From Caulobacter ginsengisoli (lineage in GTDB: Bacteria; Pseudomonadota; Alphaproteobacteria; Caulobacterales; Caulobacteraceae): a stretch of DNA of 64,000 nucleotides. The stretch lies in assembly GCF_030814835.1 (NCBI RefSeq), contig NZ_JAUSVS010000004.1, positions 248,001 to 312,000 of the forward strand. Reading direction: 5' to 3'. This document shows positions 56,092-64,000 of the stretch, one piece after another; the first letter of the stretch is position 1; every line of letters starts with the position of its first letter. The notes beneath the pieces are model-generated. The model worked only from the letters and a program-made list of their open reading frames with translations, searched no databases and was not told the DNA's origin. The translations under genes were made by a program, and so were the position numbers.

Positions 56092-57048
56092 CTATTGGGG
56101 TTGCGCCACCTGAGCCGGAGCCTTCACCAGCCTGGCGTTGAGCAGGTTGGCCAGCCGCACCCCGGCCAGCTCGATCCGCTTCTGGGCCACCGAAACCACC
56201 CGGTTGCGGTAGGAGGCGGTCAGCACGTACGGCCCCGTCCCGTTCTCCACCGGATCGACATAGCCCGTCGACCGCGCCAGATCGGCGCTTTCCTGGAACC
56301 AGACGTCGGGATCGCCGATGGCGGCCAGGGCGTCGGGCGCCTTGGCCAGCCCCTCGGCGGTGTCCAGCACCGAGTCGATGTCGCGCGGCTTGCCCAGGGC
56401 ATTGTCCCAGATGCTGTGCAGGTTGTCGGCGTCCTTCACCGCGCAGGCCTGGAAGCAGACCTTGACGAAATTGCCGCCGCTGTCGCCCTTGTTGTCGGCC
56501 AGGTAGCGGGTGGTCGAGTGCAGCGGCTGGTGGATGTCGCCGACCAGATGGATCAGCCAGGTCAGGTCGTAAGATCGCACGTCATCGCTGTCCGAGGCCG
56601 TCAGGGCGTCGGAAAAGACCTTGATCCGGCTGACGGCATTGACCTCTGGCGGCGTCGGAACGGCCGCGCCGGTCGGAGCGTAGGGCGCGTCGGCGAAGTG
56701 CCAGTAGCCGTGCACGTATCTGTCGCTGTAGCCGAGGTTCTGGCTGGCGATCGGTTCGACCGGGACATAGCCGTCCATGGTGTAGCTGCCGCGGACATCG
56801 TCAGGCCAGGCCGAGGCCTTGATGAAGGCGACCTGGTCCCGTTTCGACGCCGGCACGCCCGCGGTCCAGGTCGCATAGGCTGGATTGAGCTTGAGCAACC
56901 GCCCCGCCTCGGCCCGCGCCTCGGGGGTCATGTTGTCCCAGGCAACGGCCGCGACCAGCATGTGGCCCCGCCCGTTCCAGGCCGCCGCCGGCGTGGCCGC
57001 AGCCGCTAGCGCCAACGCGGCCGTCGCCGCCAGAATAAGCTTCCGCAT
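56092..57048 (-). CDS. S1/P1-type nuclease, exported
   Basis: 318 residues. [23 protein letters not shown] is a signal peptide cleaved before Trp: the mature N-terminus [14 protein letters not shown] provides the first zinc ligands (Trp1 and His6) typical of P1 nuclease. Further ligands are in [33 protein letters not shown] (His and Asp) and [10 protein letters not shown]. The trinuclear zinc enzyme cuts single-stranded DNA and RNA and removes 3'-phosphates from nucleotides. It is periplasmic or secreted, and probably used in nucleotide and phosphate scavenging. Confidence 0.92.
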   Translation of the reverse strand: MRKLILAATAALALAAAATPAAAWNGRGHMLVAAVAWDNMTPEARAEAGRLLKLNPAYATWTAGVPASKRDQVAFIKASAWPDDVRGSYTMDGYVPVEPIASQNLGYSDRYVHGYWHFADAPYAPTGAAVPTPPEVNAVSRIKVFSDALTASDSDDVRSYDLTWLIHLVGDIHQPLHSTTRYLADNKGDSGGNFVKVCFQACAVKDADNLHSIWDNALGKPRDIDSVLDTAEGLAKAPDALAAIGDPDVWFQESADLARSTGYVDPVENGTGPYVLTASYRNRVVSVAQKRIELAGVRLANLLNARLVKAPAQVAQPQ

Positions 57049-57108
57049 GAAACCCTCCCGCTTATCGCGTCCCCGATGGACGATACACGCGTTGGGGGAA
57101 TTGAAAAC

Positions 57109-57900
<792 letters not shown>

Positions 57901-57913
57901 GGTGTGTCTCCGT

Positions 57914-57927
57914 CAAACAGTTGTTTG
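57914..57927. promoter_or_regulatory. Palindromic operator, second copy of the CAAACA..TGTTTG site
   Basis: On the coding (reverse) strand this reads CAAACAACTGTTTG, identical over 14 bases to the core of the site at 3321-3340, and in the same orientation relative to its gene. It lies 13 bases before the SDR start codon. Confidence 0.65.
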
Positions 57928-58068
57928 GTTTATGCCGGGCGTGGCGGGAACAAGTCAACGCGAGCTTCCCTCGCGGCGCCCTCGCACGCCTGAAGCATTA
58001 ACGTCCTGTCACTTGCGACCCAGGCGGGGCGGGCCTACGCCAGACCATCCCTTTCCGGAGCGTTTGCC

Positions 58069-59940
58069 GTGACCCTCGACCGCCGCCAACTGATGCTCAC
58101 CGCCACCGCCGGGCTGGCGGTCGCCTCGCCCGCGCTTGCCGCGAGCGCCAAGAAGAAGCCGGTTCCCAGCCCCAACGCCCGGTCCGACGCCCTGATGGAC
58201 CGGTTCGCCAACGAGATCATCGACGAGAGCCCGACGACCGCCACCGGCCTGGGCCTCGACAAGGGCAAGCGCGCCGCCCTGAAGTTCAAGCTGGGCGACC
58301 GCTCCTGGGCCAGCGTCGAGAAGGAGGCGGCCGAATGCGCCGTCCGCCTCAAGCGGATGAAGGCCATCGACCGCAAGCGCCTCTCCGGCCCCGCCTCGGT
58401 CGTCTATGACTCGGTGGCCTATGCCAATGAGCTGGGGGTCGAGGCCGGGCGGTTCAAATACGGCGACAACTCGCTGACCTCGGCGATGAGCGAGACGGCC
58501 ACGCCCTATGTCGTCAGCCAGCAGGGCGGCGCCTTCAGCGAGGTCCCGGAATTTCTCAACAGCCAGCACCTGATCAACGCCCCCGTCGACTGCGAGTCGT
58601 ACCTGGCCCGCATGGAGGCCTTCGCCGTCGTGCTCGACCAGGAAACCGACCGGGTGAAGCGCGACACGGGGCAGGGGGTGATCGCGCCGACCTACATCCT
58701 CGACAACGCCCTGGGCCAGTTGACGGGTTTCCGCGCCACGCCGCCGGCCGAGGCGTCGCTGACCCAGTCGCTGGCGACGCGGGCCAAGGCCAAGGGCTTT
58801 GCCGGCGATTGGGGCGGCAAGGCGGTCGCCCTCATCGAGGACAGGATCAACCCGGCCCTGGACCGCCAGATCGCCGCCCTGACGGCGGCCCGCGGCAAGG
58901 CCAACGAGGACGCCGGCGTCTGGAAGCTGCCGGACGGCGAGGCCTATTACGGCTGGCTGCTCAAGGTCGGCACCAGCACGCCGCACACGGCCGATGAAAT
59001 CCATCGGATGGGCGTGGAGCAGAACGCCCAGATCGAGGCCCGCATGGACGCCCTGCTCAAGAAACAGGGCCTCACCCAAGGCAGCGTCGGCGAGCGGGTC
59101 CAGGCCCTGACCAAGGACCCGAAATTCCTCTACCCCAACACCGACGAGGGCCGGGCCAAGGTGCTGGCCTATCTGAATGGCCGCATCGCCGCCGCCAGAG
59201 CCGCCCTGCCGAAGATGTCCCGCCTGAAGATGAAGGCCCCGGTGATCGCCAAGCGGGTGCCGCCCGACATCCAGGACGGGGCGGGCCTGGGCTACATGAA
59301 CTCCGGCTCGCTGGATGGCTCGCGGCCGTCGATCTACTACATCAACCTGAAAGACACGGGGAACTGGCCGATCTTCGCCCTGCCCAGCCTGACCTATCAC
59401 GAGACCCTGCCCGGCCACGCCTGGCAGGGCGCGTACCTGGCCGAGCACAACGCCCCGCTGATCAACTCGCTGATGGGCTTCAACGCCTATGTCGAGGGCT
59501 GGGCCCTCTATGCCGAGCAGCTGGCCGACGAGATGGGCCTCTATGCCGACGATCCGTTCGGCAAGCTGGGCTACCTGCAGGCCCAGCAGTTCCGCGCCTG
59601 CCGTCTGGTGGCCGACACCGGCCTGCACGCCAAGCGCTGGACGCGGGTGCAGACCATCGACTTCCTCAGCAACGCCACCGGCCGGGCCCGCGGCGCGATG
59701 ACCAGCGAGACCGACCGCTATATCGGCACCCCCGGCCAGGCCTGCGGCTACAAGGTCGGCCACTCCGAGATCAACCGCCTGCGCGACGGCGCCAGGAAGA
59801 AGCTGGGCAAACGCTTCGACCTGCGCGACTTCGATGACGCGGTGGTGGAGGCGGGCTCGGTGCCGCTGACCGTGCTGGCGACGGTGGTGGACACCTACGT
59901 GGCCAAGACCCTGGCGGCGAAACCCAACGCCAGGACGTGA
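58069..59940 (+). CDS. DUF885 family protein, probably Tat-exported metallo-hydrolase
   Basis: 623 residues starting at GTG. The N-terminus TLDRRQLMLTATAGLAVA carries twin arginines followed by a hydrophobic stretch and A-L-A-A-S, a Tat-type signal. In the DUF885 region, LPSLTYHETLPGHAWQGAYL holds the H-E-x-x-P-G-H zinc-like motif, with GWALYAEQLADEMGLY as the downstream glutamate element. The family is believed to be zinc-dependent peptidases or carboxypeptidases of the M32-like fold. The role here is unknown. The last base of its stop overlaps the GTG start of the next gene (GTGA), so the two are coupled. Confidence 0.85.
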   Translation: MTLDRRQLMLTATAGLAVASPALAASAKKKPVPSPNARSDALMDRFANEIIDESPTTATGLGLDKGKRAALKFKLGDRSWASVEKEAAECAVRLKRMKAIDRKRLSGPASVVYDSVAYANELGVEAGRFKYGDNSLTSAMSETATPYVVSQQGGAFSEVPEFLNSQHLINAPVDCESYLARMEAFAVVLDQETDRVKRDTGQGVIAPTYILDNALGQLTGFRATPPAEASLTQSLATRAKAKGFAGDWGGKAVALIEDRINPALDRQIAALTAARGKANEDAGVWKLPDGEAYYGWLLKVGTSTPHTADEIHRMGVEQNAQIEARMDALLKKQGLTQGSVGERVQALTKDPKFLYPNTDEGRAKVLAYLNGRIAAARAALPKMSRLKMKAPVIAKRVPPDIQDGAGLGYMNSGSLDGSRPSIYYINLKDTGNWPIFALPSLTYHETLPGHAWQGAYLAEHNAPLINSLMGFNAYVEGWALYAEQLADEMGLYADDPFGKLGYLQAQQFRACRLVADTGLHAKRWTRVQTIDFLSNATGRARGAMTSETDRYIGTPGQACGYKVGHSEINRLRDGARKKLGKRFDLRDFDDAVVEAGSVPLTVLATVVDTYVAKTLAAKPNART

Positions 59941-60710
59941 TCCACGACTGGGTCTTCTACGCCCTGGCCATCCCGGCGGTGATCCTGCTGGGCCTGGCCA
60001 AGGGGGGCTTCGCGGGGCTGGGGGTGGCGGCGGTGCCGCTGATGGCGCTGGCGACTTCGCCCGTCGAGGCGGCGGCCATCACCCTGCCGATCCTGATCGT
60101 GCAGGACGTCGTTTCGGTGTGGTCGTTCAGGAAGACCTGGAGCGGCAGGATCTTGTTGATCATGCTGCCGGGCACGGCCGTGGGCATCTTCCTCGGCTAT
60201 AGCCTGGCCGCCTTCGTCAAGCCGGCGGTGGTCGAGCTGATGGTGGGGACCATCGCCGTGGCCTTCTCGGCCTATCGCCTGTGGGCCGACCGCCGCGGAC
60301 CGCTGGCCCTGCCGACCGCCGGCCTGCCGGTTTGGCTCGACCGCGCGCTGGGCTTTGGCGCGGGCATCCTGGCCGGCTTCACCAGCCAGATCAGCCACGC
60401 CGGCGGCCCGCCGTTCCAGATCTATGTCCTGCCCAAGCGCCTGGCCCGCGACATCTTCATCGGCACCAGCGCCATCTATTTCGCGGTGACCAACTGGATG
60501 AAGGTCCCGGCCTATCTGGCGCTGGGCCAGTTCACCCGCGAGAGCCTGCTGACGTCCGCGGTGCTGCTGCCCCTGGCCATCGCCTCGACCTGGGCCGGGG
60601 TGTTGCTGGTGCGGCGAGTGTCAGGGGAGAAGTTCTACACGGTGATCTACGCCCTGCTGATCGTGGTGGGCGGCAAGCTGGTCTGGGATGGCGTGGCGGG
60701 GCTGGTCTAG
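59937..60710 (+). CDS. TSUP-family (TauE/SafE, DUF81) membrane permease
   Basis: 257 residues with about eight spans. The GTG start overlaps the stop of the DUF885 gene (GTGA). Typical TSUP boxes are LLGLAKGGFAGLGVAAVPLM near the N-terminus, LPGTAVGIFLGY, and the second-half equivalent FGAGILAGFTSQISHAGGPP with GAGxxAG..SxxxHxGGP, characteristic of this family. These transporters move sulfonates, sulfite, thiosulfate or small organic acids. The substrate is unknown. Coupling to a DUF885 peptidase suggests a product exporter or importer, but that is speculation. It ends in a four-base overlap with the reverse-strand gene. Confidence 0.88.
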   Translation: MIHDWVFYALAIPAVILLGLAKGGFAGLGVAAVPLMALATSPVEAAAITLPILIVQDVVSVWSFRKTWSGRILLIMLPGTAVGIFLGYSLAAFVKPAVVELMVGTIAVAFSAYRLWADRRGPLALPTAGLPVWLDRALGFGAGILAGFTSQISHAGGPPFQIYVLPKRLARDIFIGTSAIYFAVTNWMKVPAYLALGQFTRESLLTSAVLLPLAIASTWAGVLLVRRVSGEKFYTVIYALLIVVGGKLVWDGVAGLV

Positions 60711-61936
60711 ACAGTAACCTCACCCAGCGTCGTGAGCCCGGCGAGGGTTTCCAGTCGCAGGCGATAGCGGCCTGGCCGCACCAGGAAATTGGCCTCCTTG
60801 GCGCCGACTGGCGGGAGATACTGATCGGCGGGCACGCTGGCGGCAGGATCGGCCGCATGGAAGGCTTGGACCAGCGCCAGGCCCTCGAACGGCGGCAGCG
60901 GCGCCGTCACGCGGCGACGGCCCGGCGCGGCGGCCAGCCAACCTGGGCGGCCGAACTGGTCGGGCAGGGCCGGGTGGAACACCGCCAGGTCCGCTGTCTC
61001 CATGCCCGCGCCGATGCAAACGCCTGCCGAAGTCTCGACGATGATCGGCCGCTGGGGCGCGAAGCGGGTCAGGACTTCCTGGGTGAGGCGACCGTCGGGG
61101 GCATGCGGGCCGAACGACCCGGTGCTCGACTGGCTGACCGTCAGGGGATCGATGCCGGTTGTTTCCTTCAGCCGGCGCGCCATCCAACTTTTGCCGCCGT
61201 CGTCCAAGCCTTCGCGCAGGTGTGAGTATCCGACATGGATCAGCAGGCGCGCCTTCGGATTGGCGGTCAGGAAGGCGGCCAGGTTGGCGGCCTCGGCCGC
61301 CTCACGCTGAGCAATCGCCTCGACCATGGCTGTCTTGGTCGGATCGCGCTGATCCTCTCGTATCTCGTACGAAGCCAGACGATAGCCCAGCTCCAGGGAA
61401 TAGCGCACGGCCTCCGCGAAGACTGGATCCAGCGTGTAGTTTCCCATCTCGGGGTTGAAGGCGTCGCCCGCGGCCAGGCTGGATACGTTCGGCCAGTCGG
61501 GCTCGTTGACGAAGGTTTCCGCCGCGAAATGGGTGAAACCTTCAAGCCGCAGCGCTTCCAGTACGCACGCCAGAAAGGCCCTGTGGCGCGAACAGACATG
61601 GGCTTCATTTAGAATGACGACCCGCCGGCCTCGGGAAGCCTGCACGATACGCTGGATGGCGTCGGTGACCGTCAAGTTCTCGGCCGGCAGGCTCAGCGCC
61701 GGATTTTGCTGCTTGGCGGCCCCAGCCAGGGCCGTGACTTCGTCGCCCAGATAGGCGGCGAACTGGATGGAATAGCTGGGGCTGGCCTTGACGGTCTTGT
61801 CCTGCAGCCCCTGCCAGAACGGCAGATAGCGGCCCTGGCCATAGAGCAGGTCCGATGGGTCTTCCGCCGCACGGGCCAGGCTGGATATCGCCAGGGTCGG
61901 GCCAACGGCGGCCAGGAACGCGCGACGGTTAATCAT
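60707..61936 (-). CDS. Tat-exported EreA/ChaN-like protein
   Basis: 409 residues. The N-terminus INRRAFLAAVGPTLAI is a twin-arginine signal. The mature part has GRRVVILNEAHVCSRHRAFL and LEALRLEGFTHFAAETF, a layout seen in erythromycin-esterase and ChaN-like folds (E-x-H metal/haem-like residues with a following A-E/L-E strand). The later RLLIHVGYSHLRE matches the H-G-x-x-H element of this superfamily in a degenerate form. Whether it is an enzyme, a haem-binding protein or something else is unknown. It faces the TSUP gene, overlapping it by four bases at the ends. Confidence 0.65.
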   Translation of the reverse strand: MINRRAFLAAVGPTLAISSLARAAEDPSDLLYGQGRYLPFWQGLQDKTVKASPSYSIQFAAYLGDEVTALAGAAKQQNPALSLPAENLTVTDAIQRIVQASRGRRVVILNEAHVCSRHRAFLACVLEALRLEGFTHFAAETFVNEPDWPNVSSLAAGDAFNPEMGNYTLDPVFAEAVRYSLELGYRLASYEIREDQRDPTKTAMVEAIAQREAAEAANLAAFLTANPKARLLIHVGYSHLREGLDDGGKSWMARRLKETTGIDPLTVSQSSTGSFGPHAPDGRLTQEVLTRFAPQRPIIVETSAGVCIGAGMETADLAVFHPALPDQFGRPGWLAAAPGRRRVTAPLPPFEGLALVQAFHAADPAASVPADQYLPPVGAKEANFLVRPGRYRLRLETLAGLTTLGEVTV

Positions 61937-61996
61937 GGAGCCCCCAGAACTACTGATTGAGCGCCAGAAGACCTCAGCGCGAGGGATCGGTCCAGC

Positions 61997-62992
61997 CTAG
62001 ACCTTGACCATCCGCTTGCCGATGTTCTCCCCGGCCAGCAGTCCGATCAGCGCCGCCGGCAAATTCTCCAGCCCCTCGATGACATCCTCCCGCACCTTCA
62101 GCTCCCCCGAGGCCACCCAAGCCTGCAGGTCGGCCAGGGCCTGGCTGCGCTGGTCGTCGAAGTCGGAGACGATGAAGCCAGTTAGATGCAGGCGCTTGGT
62201 GACGATCAGGCCGGGGATGCCGCGCGGGCCGTGGGCCGGGGCGGCGCCGTCATACTGCGAGACCGCCCCGCAGCAGGCAATGCGGCCGTGGACGTTCATG
62301 CCGAACAGGCAGGCCTCCAGGATGTCGCCGCCGGTATTGTCGAAATAGACGTCGATACCGCCCGGGCAGGCGGCCCGCAGCGCCTGGCGCAGATTGCCGC
62401 CCTTGTAGTCGACGGCCTCGTCGAACCCGAGCTCGGTCTTGAGCAGGGCGCACTTGGCCTCGCCGCCGGCGACGCCGACCGTGCGGCAGCCCTTGATTTT
62501 GGCGATCTGGCCGACGATCGAACCGACCGAGCCGGCGGCGGCGGAGACCACGACGGTCTCGCCGGCCTTGGGCTTTCCGCATTCGAGCAGGCCGAAATAG
62601 GCGGTCAGGCCCGCCACGCCATAGACGCTGAGCAGGTGGGTCAGCGGTTCCATCTTCGGGATGGCCGCCAGCCGCTTGGCGTTCAGGGCCGCATAGTCCT
62701 GCCAGCCGGTGTCGGCGAACACCAGGTCGCCGGGCTTGAGGTGGGCGGCCCCGCTCTCGACCACCTCGGCCAGCGATCCACCGGCCATCACATCGCCCGC
62801 CTGCAGGGCCGAGCGGTAGGTCGCCCCCTGCATCCAGGCCCGGTTGGCGGCGTCCAGCGACACGTAGCGGGTCTTGACCAGCACCTGGCCGTCCTCGGGC
62901 GAGGGGACGGCGGCCTCGGTCTGGCGGAAGTGCTCGGGGCCCAGCCGGCCCTGCGGCAGTTCGGCCAGGACGATCTGACGGTTGGTGGGCAT
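61997..62992 (-). CDS. NADP-dependent MDR oxidoreductase (CurA / leukotriene-B4-dehydrogenase type)
   Basis: 331 residues from the ATG at 62992, preceded by CAGGGAGG. The zinc-free medium-chain reductase pattern is present: RYVSLDAANRAWMQ near the N-terminus, AGGSLAEVVESG, the cofactor motif VVSAAAGSVGSIVGQIAKIKG and YFDNTGGDILEA, followed by GRIACCGAVSQYDG. This is the curcumin-reductase/prostaglandin-reductase branch that reduces activated C=C bonds in enones using NADPH. The physiological substrate is unknown. It is divergent from the DUF6491 gene. Confidence 0.9.
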   Translation of the reverse strand: MPTNRQIVLAELPQGRLGPEHFRQTEAAVPSPEDGQVLVKTRYVSLDAANRAWMQGATYRSALQAGDVMAGGSLAEVVESGAAHLKPGDLVFADTGWQDYAALNAKRLAAIPKMEPLTHLLSVYGVAGLTAYFGLLECGKPKAGETVVVSAAAGSVGSIVGQIAKIKGCRTVGVAGGEAKCALLKTELGFDEAVDYKGGNLRQALRAACPGGIDVYFDNTGGDILEACLFGMNVHGRIACCGAVSQYDGAAPAHGPRGIPGLIVTKRLHLTGFIVSDFDDQRSQALADLQAWVASGELKVREDVIEGLENLPAALIGLLAGENIGKRMVKV

Positions 62993-63088
62993 GGCGGCCT
63001 CCCTGATGTGGCGGCTCACTCTGCCCGCTTGCGTCCGGCCCGGGTAGGCCTATCTTGGGTGTGGGGACGGCATGCACGAGGTCAAACG

Positions 63089-63484
63089 ATGTTGAAATCT
63101 GCTCTCTTCGCAATCATCGCCACGGCAGCCGGGATCGCCGGCGCAGCCCAGGCCACGCCGGCCGACCAGCCGGCCACGCGCAGCTGCTTCTTCATCAACC
63201 AGTGGCGCGGCTGGTCGGCGCCCGACAACCAGACCCTGCTGCTCAAGGTCGGCAACCGCGACGTCTACAAGGTCACCCTGACCGCCGGCGGTTCGGCCTC
63301 GATCAACTGGCCGGGCGTCCATCTGGTCTCGCAGGTCCGCGGCTCGAACTCGGTCTGCTCGGCCCGGGACCTCGACCTGTCGGTGTCGGACAGCAATGGC
63401 TTCCGCGAGCCGCTGTTCCTGGGCCAGATGACCAAGCTCAGCCCCGAGGAAGTCGCCGCCCTGGCCCCCCGGGACCGGCCGTAA
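63089..63484 (+). CDS. DUF6491 family exported protein
   Basis: 131 residues. The signal peptide is MLKSALFAIIATAAGIAGAA, cleaved after A-Q-A. The mature part follows DUF6491: R-S-C-F-F-I-N near the start, WRGWSAPDNQTLLLKVGN, a Y-K-V-T-L strand, SVCSARDLDLSVSDSNG and a last KLSPEEVAAL helix. Two conserved cysteines (RSCFF, SVCSA) probably form a disulfide. Members are small periplasmic proteins of unknown role, common in Caulobacterales. The ATG at 63089 is the first that gives a signal peptide; a much longer open frame upstream runs antisense to the reductase gene. Confidence 0.75.
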   Translation: MLKSALFAIIATAAGIAGAAQATPADQPATRSCFFINQWRGWSAPDNQTLLLKVGNRDVYKVTLTAGGSASINWPGVHLVSQVRGSNSVCSARDLDLSVSDSNGFREPLFLGQMTKLSPEEVAALAPRDRP

Positions 63485-63486
63485 CC

Positions 63487-64000
63487 CTAGTCGGGATGCG
63501 CCGCCGCTGATGGCGGCGGTGTATGCGGCGGGCCCGCCATCGGTTCGTATTTCGCCTGGGCCCGCTCGAACCGGGCCTGCATCTCGGCCGCCTTGTCCGG
63601 CCGGGTGAGGACCAGGCTGTAGGTCTCGCCCGGATCGGTCTCCAGGTCGAACAGCAGCGGATAGCGGTTGGCCGCCAGCGGCACGTCGTAGGTGCGGTAG
63701 TAGGACTGCGCCACATACTTCCAGCGCCCGGCCCGCACCGCGGCGACCTTGGCGTTGTTGAACAGCACCAGTTCCTCATGCGGCGACAGGGCGTCCTCGG
63801 TCAGCACGGCTGAAATGTCCGCCCCGTCCAGCTCACCCGGCGCCGGCGGCCGGCCGGCCATGGCCAGCAGGGTCGGCAGCAGGTCCAGATTGCTGGCCAC
63901 CGCCTCGCTGACCCGTCCTGCCGGGATGGTCCCCGGCTGGCGGGCGATGAACGGCACGCGGAAGCCGCCTTCCCAGGCCCCGCCGCCCTTGCGGTCGCGA
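63487..64000 (-). CDS. Sulfatase C-terminal part, 5' end outside window
   Basis: About 171 residues of the C-terminal part are visible and the frame runs off the right edge. GGAWEGGFRVPFIARQPGT-type sequence (here GGGAWEGGFRVPFI) is the conserved box of arylsulfatases just before the metal-binding end of the core. DLLPTLLAMAGRP, VRAGRWKYV and LFDLETDPGETYSL follow in the usual order. The formylglycine site and metal ligands of the N-terminal half are outside. The substrate is unknown. The natural end of the reading frame is at 63487, just after the DUF6491 gene (convergent). Confidence 0.92.
   Translation of the reverse strand, partial: RDRKGGGAWEGGFRVPFIARQPGTIPAGRVSEAVASNLDLLPTLLAMAGRPPAPGELDGADISAVLTEDALSPHEELVLFNNAKVAAVRAGRWKYVAQSYYRTYDVPLAANRYPLLFDLETDPGETYSLVLTRPDKAAEMQARFERAQAKYEPMAGPPHTPPPSAAAHPD

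Noticed and set aside
62186..63088. Long in-frame extension upstream of the DUF6491 gene
   Set aside because: It runs antisense through the MDR reductase gene. The signal peptide at 63089 marks the real start.

Overview
The window is high-GC chromosomal DNA from an alphaproteobacterium, most likely a member of the Caulobacteraceae (Caulobacter/Phenylobacterium type). This rests on the very Caulobacter-like GroEL and RNA polymerase subunits, the overlapping zwf-pgl-edd block of the Entner-Doudoroff route, and the family mix: TonB receptors, TetR regulators, acyl-CoA dehydrogenase, DUF885, DUF2141 and DUF6491 proteins. No tRNA, rRNA, insertion sequence, prophage or CRISPR array was seen.

Layout. 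1-9.1 kb: the end of an AraC-type regulator, a DUF6265 protein, two overlapping GNAT acetyltransferases, a DUF2975/XRE pair, an acyl-CoA dehydrogenase behind a palindromic operator, an alpha/beta hydrolase, a DUF2141 protein, a 573-residue protein read here as a three-domain Cry-toxin-like protein, a small membrane protein and a VOC protein. 9.2-13.2 kb: groES-groEL with a CIRCE element, a small secreted protein, then rplJ-rplL. 13.2-24.3 kb: accessory genes separating rplJL from rpoBC (cytidine deaminase, GMC oxidoreductase, cold-shock protein, a TetR/PF10118 pair, a VWA lipoprotein, an M28 peptidase, LysR and membrane proteins). 24.6-38.4 kb: rpoB-rpoC, one reverse-strand membrane-anchored gene, then rpsL-rpsG-fusA-tuf closed by a strong terminator. 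38.4-43.2 kb: a periplasmic YfiR-like protein, a TonB-dependent receptor and a methyl-accepting chemotaxis protein with a CheR-docking tail, behind a region rich in palindromes. 43.2-46.7 kb: a second TetR/PF10118 pair, an N-G pentapeptide-repeat exported protein, a proline-rich protein with a frameshifted tail and an XRE regulator. 46.8-50.7 kb: zwf-pgl-edd. 50.8-64 kb: a DUF3142 protein with a large exported partner, SnoaL/TetR/SDR genes, a palindromic repeat, an S1/P1 nuclease, an SDR behind a second copy of the acyl-CoA dehydrogenase operator, a DUF885 protein, a TSUP permease, an EreA/ChaN-like Tat protein, an MDR oxidoreductase, a DUF6491 protein and the end of a sulfatase.

The main candidates for something new are: the beta-gamma-crystallin / endotoxin-N / jacalin-like protein at 6447-8168; the YfiR-like/TonB receptor/MCP cassette with its iterated palindromes; the duplicated TetR/PF10118 cassettes; and the matched CAAACA..TGTTTG operators at 3321 and 57914. 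All domain assignments come from reading the sequence by eye, without database searches.
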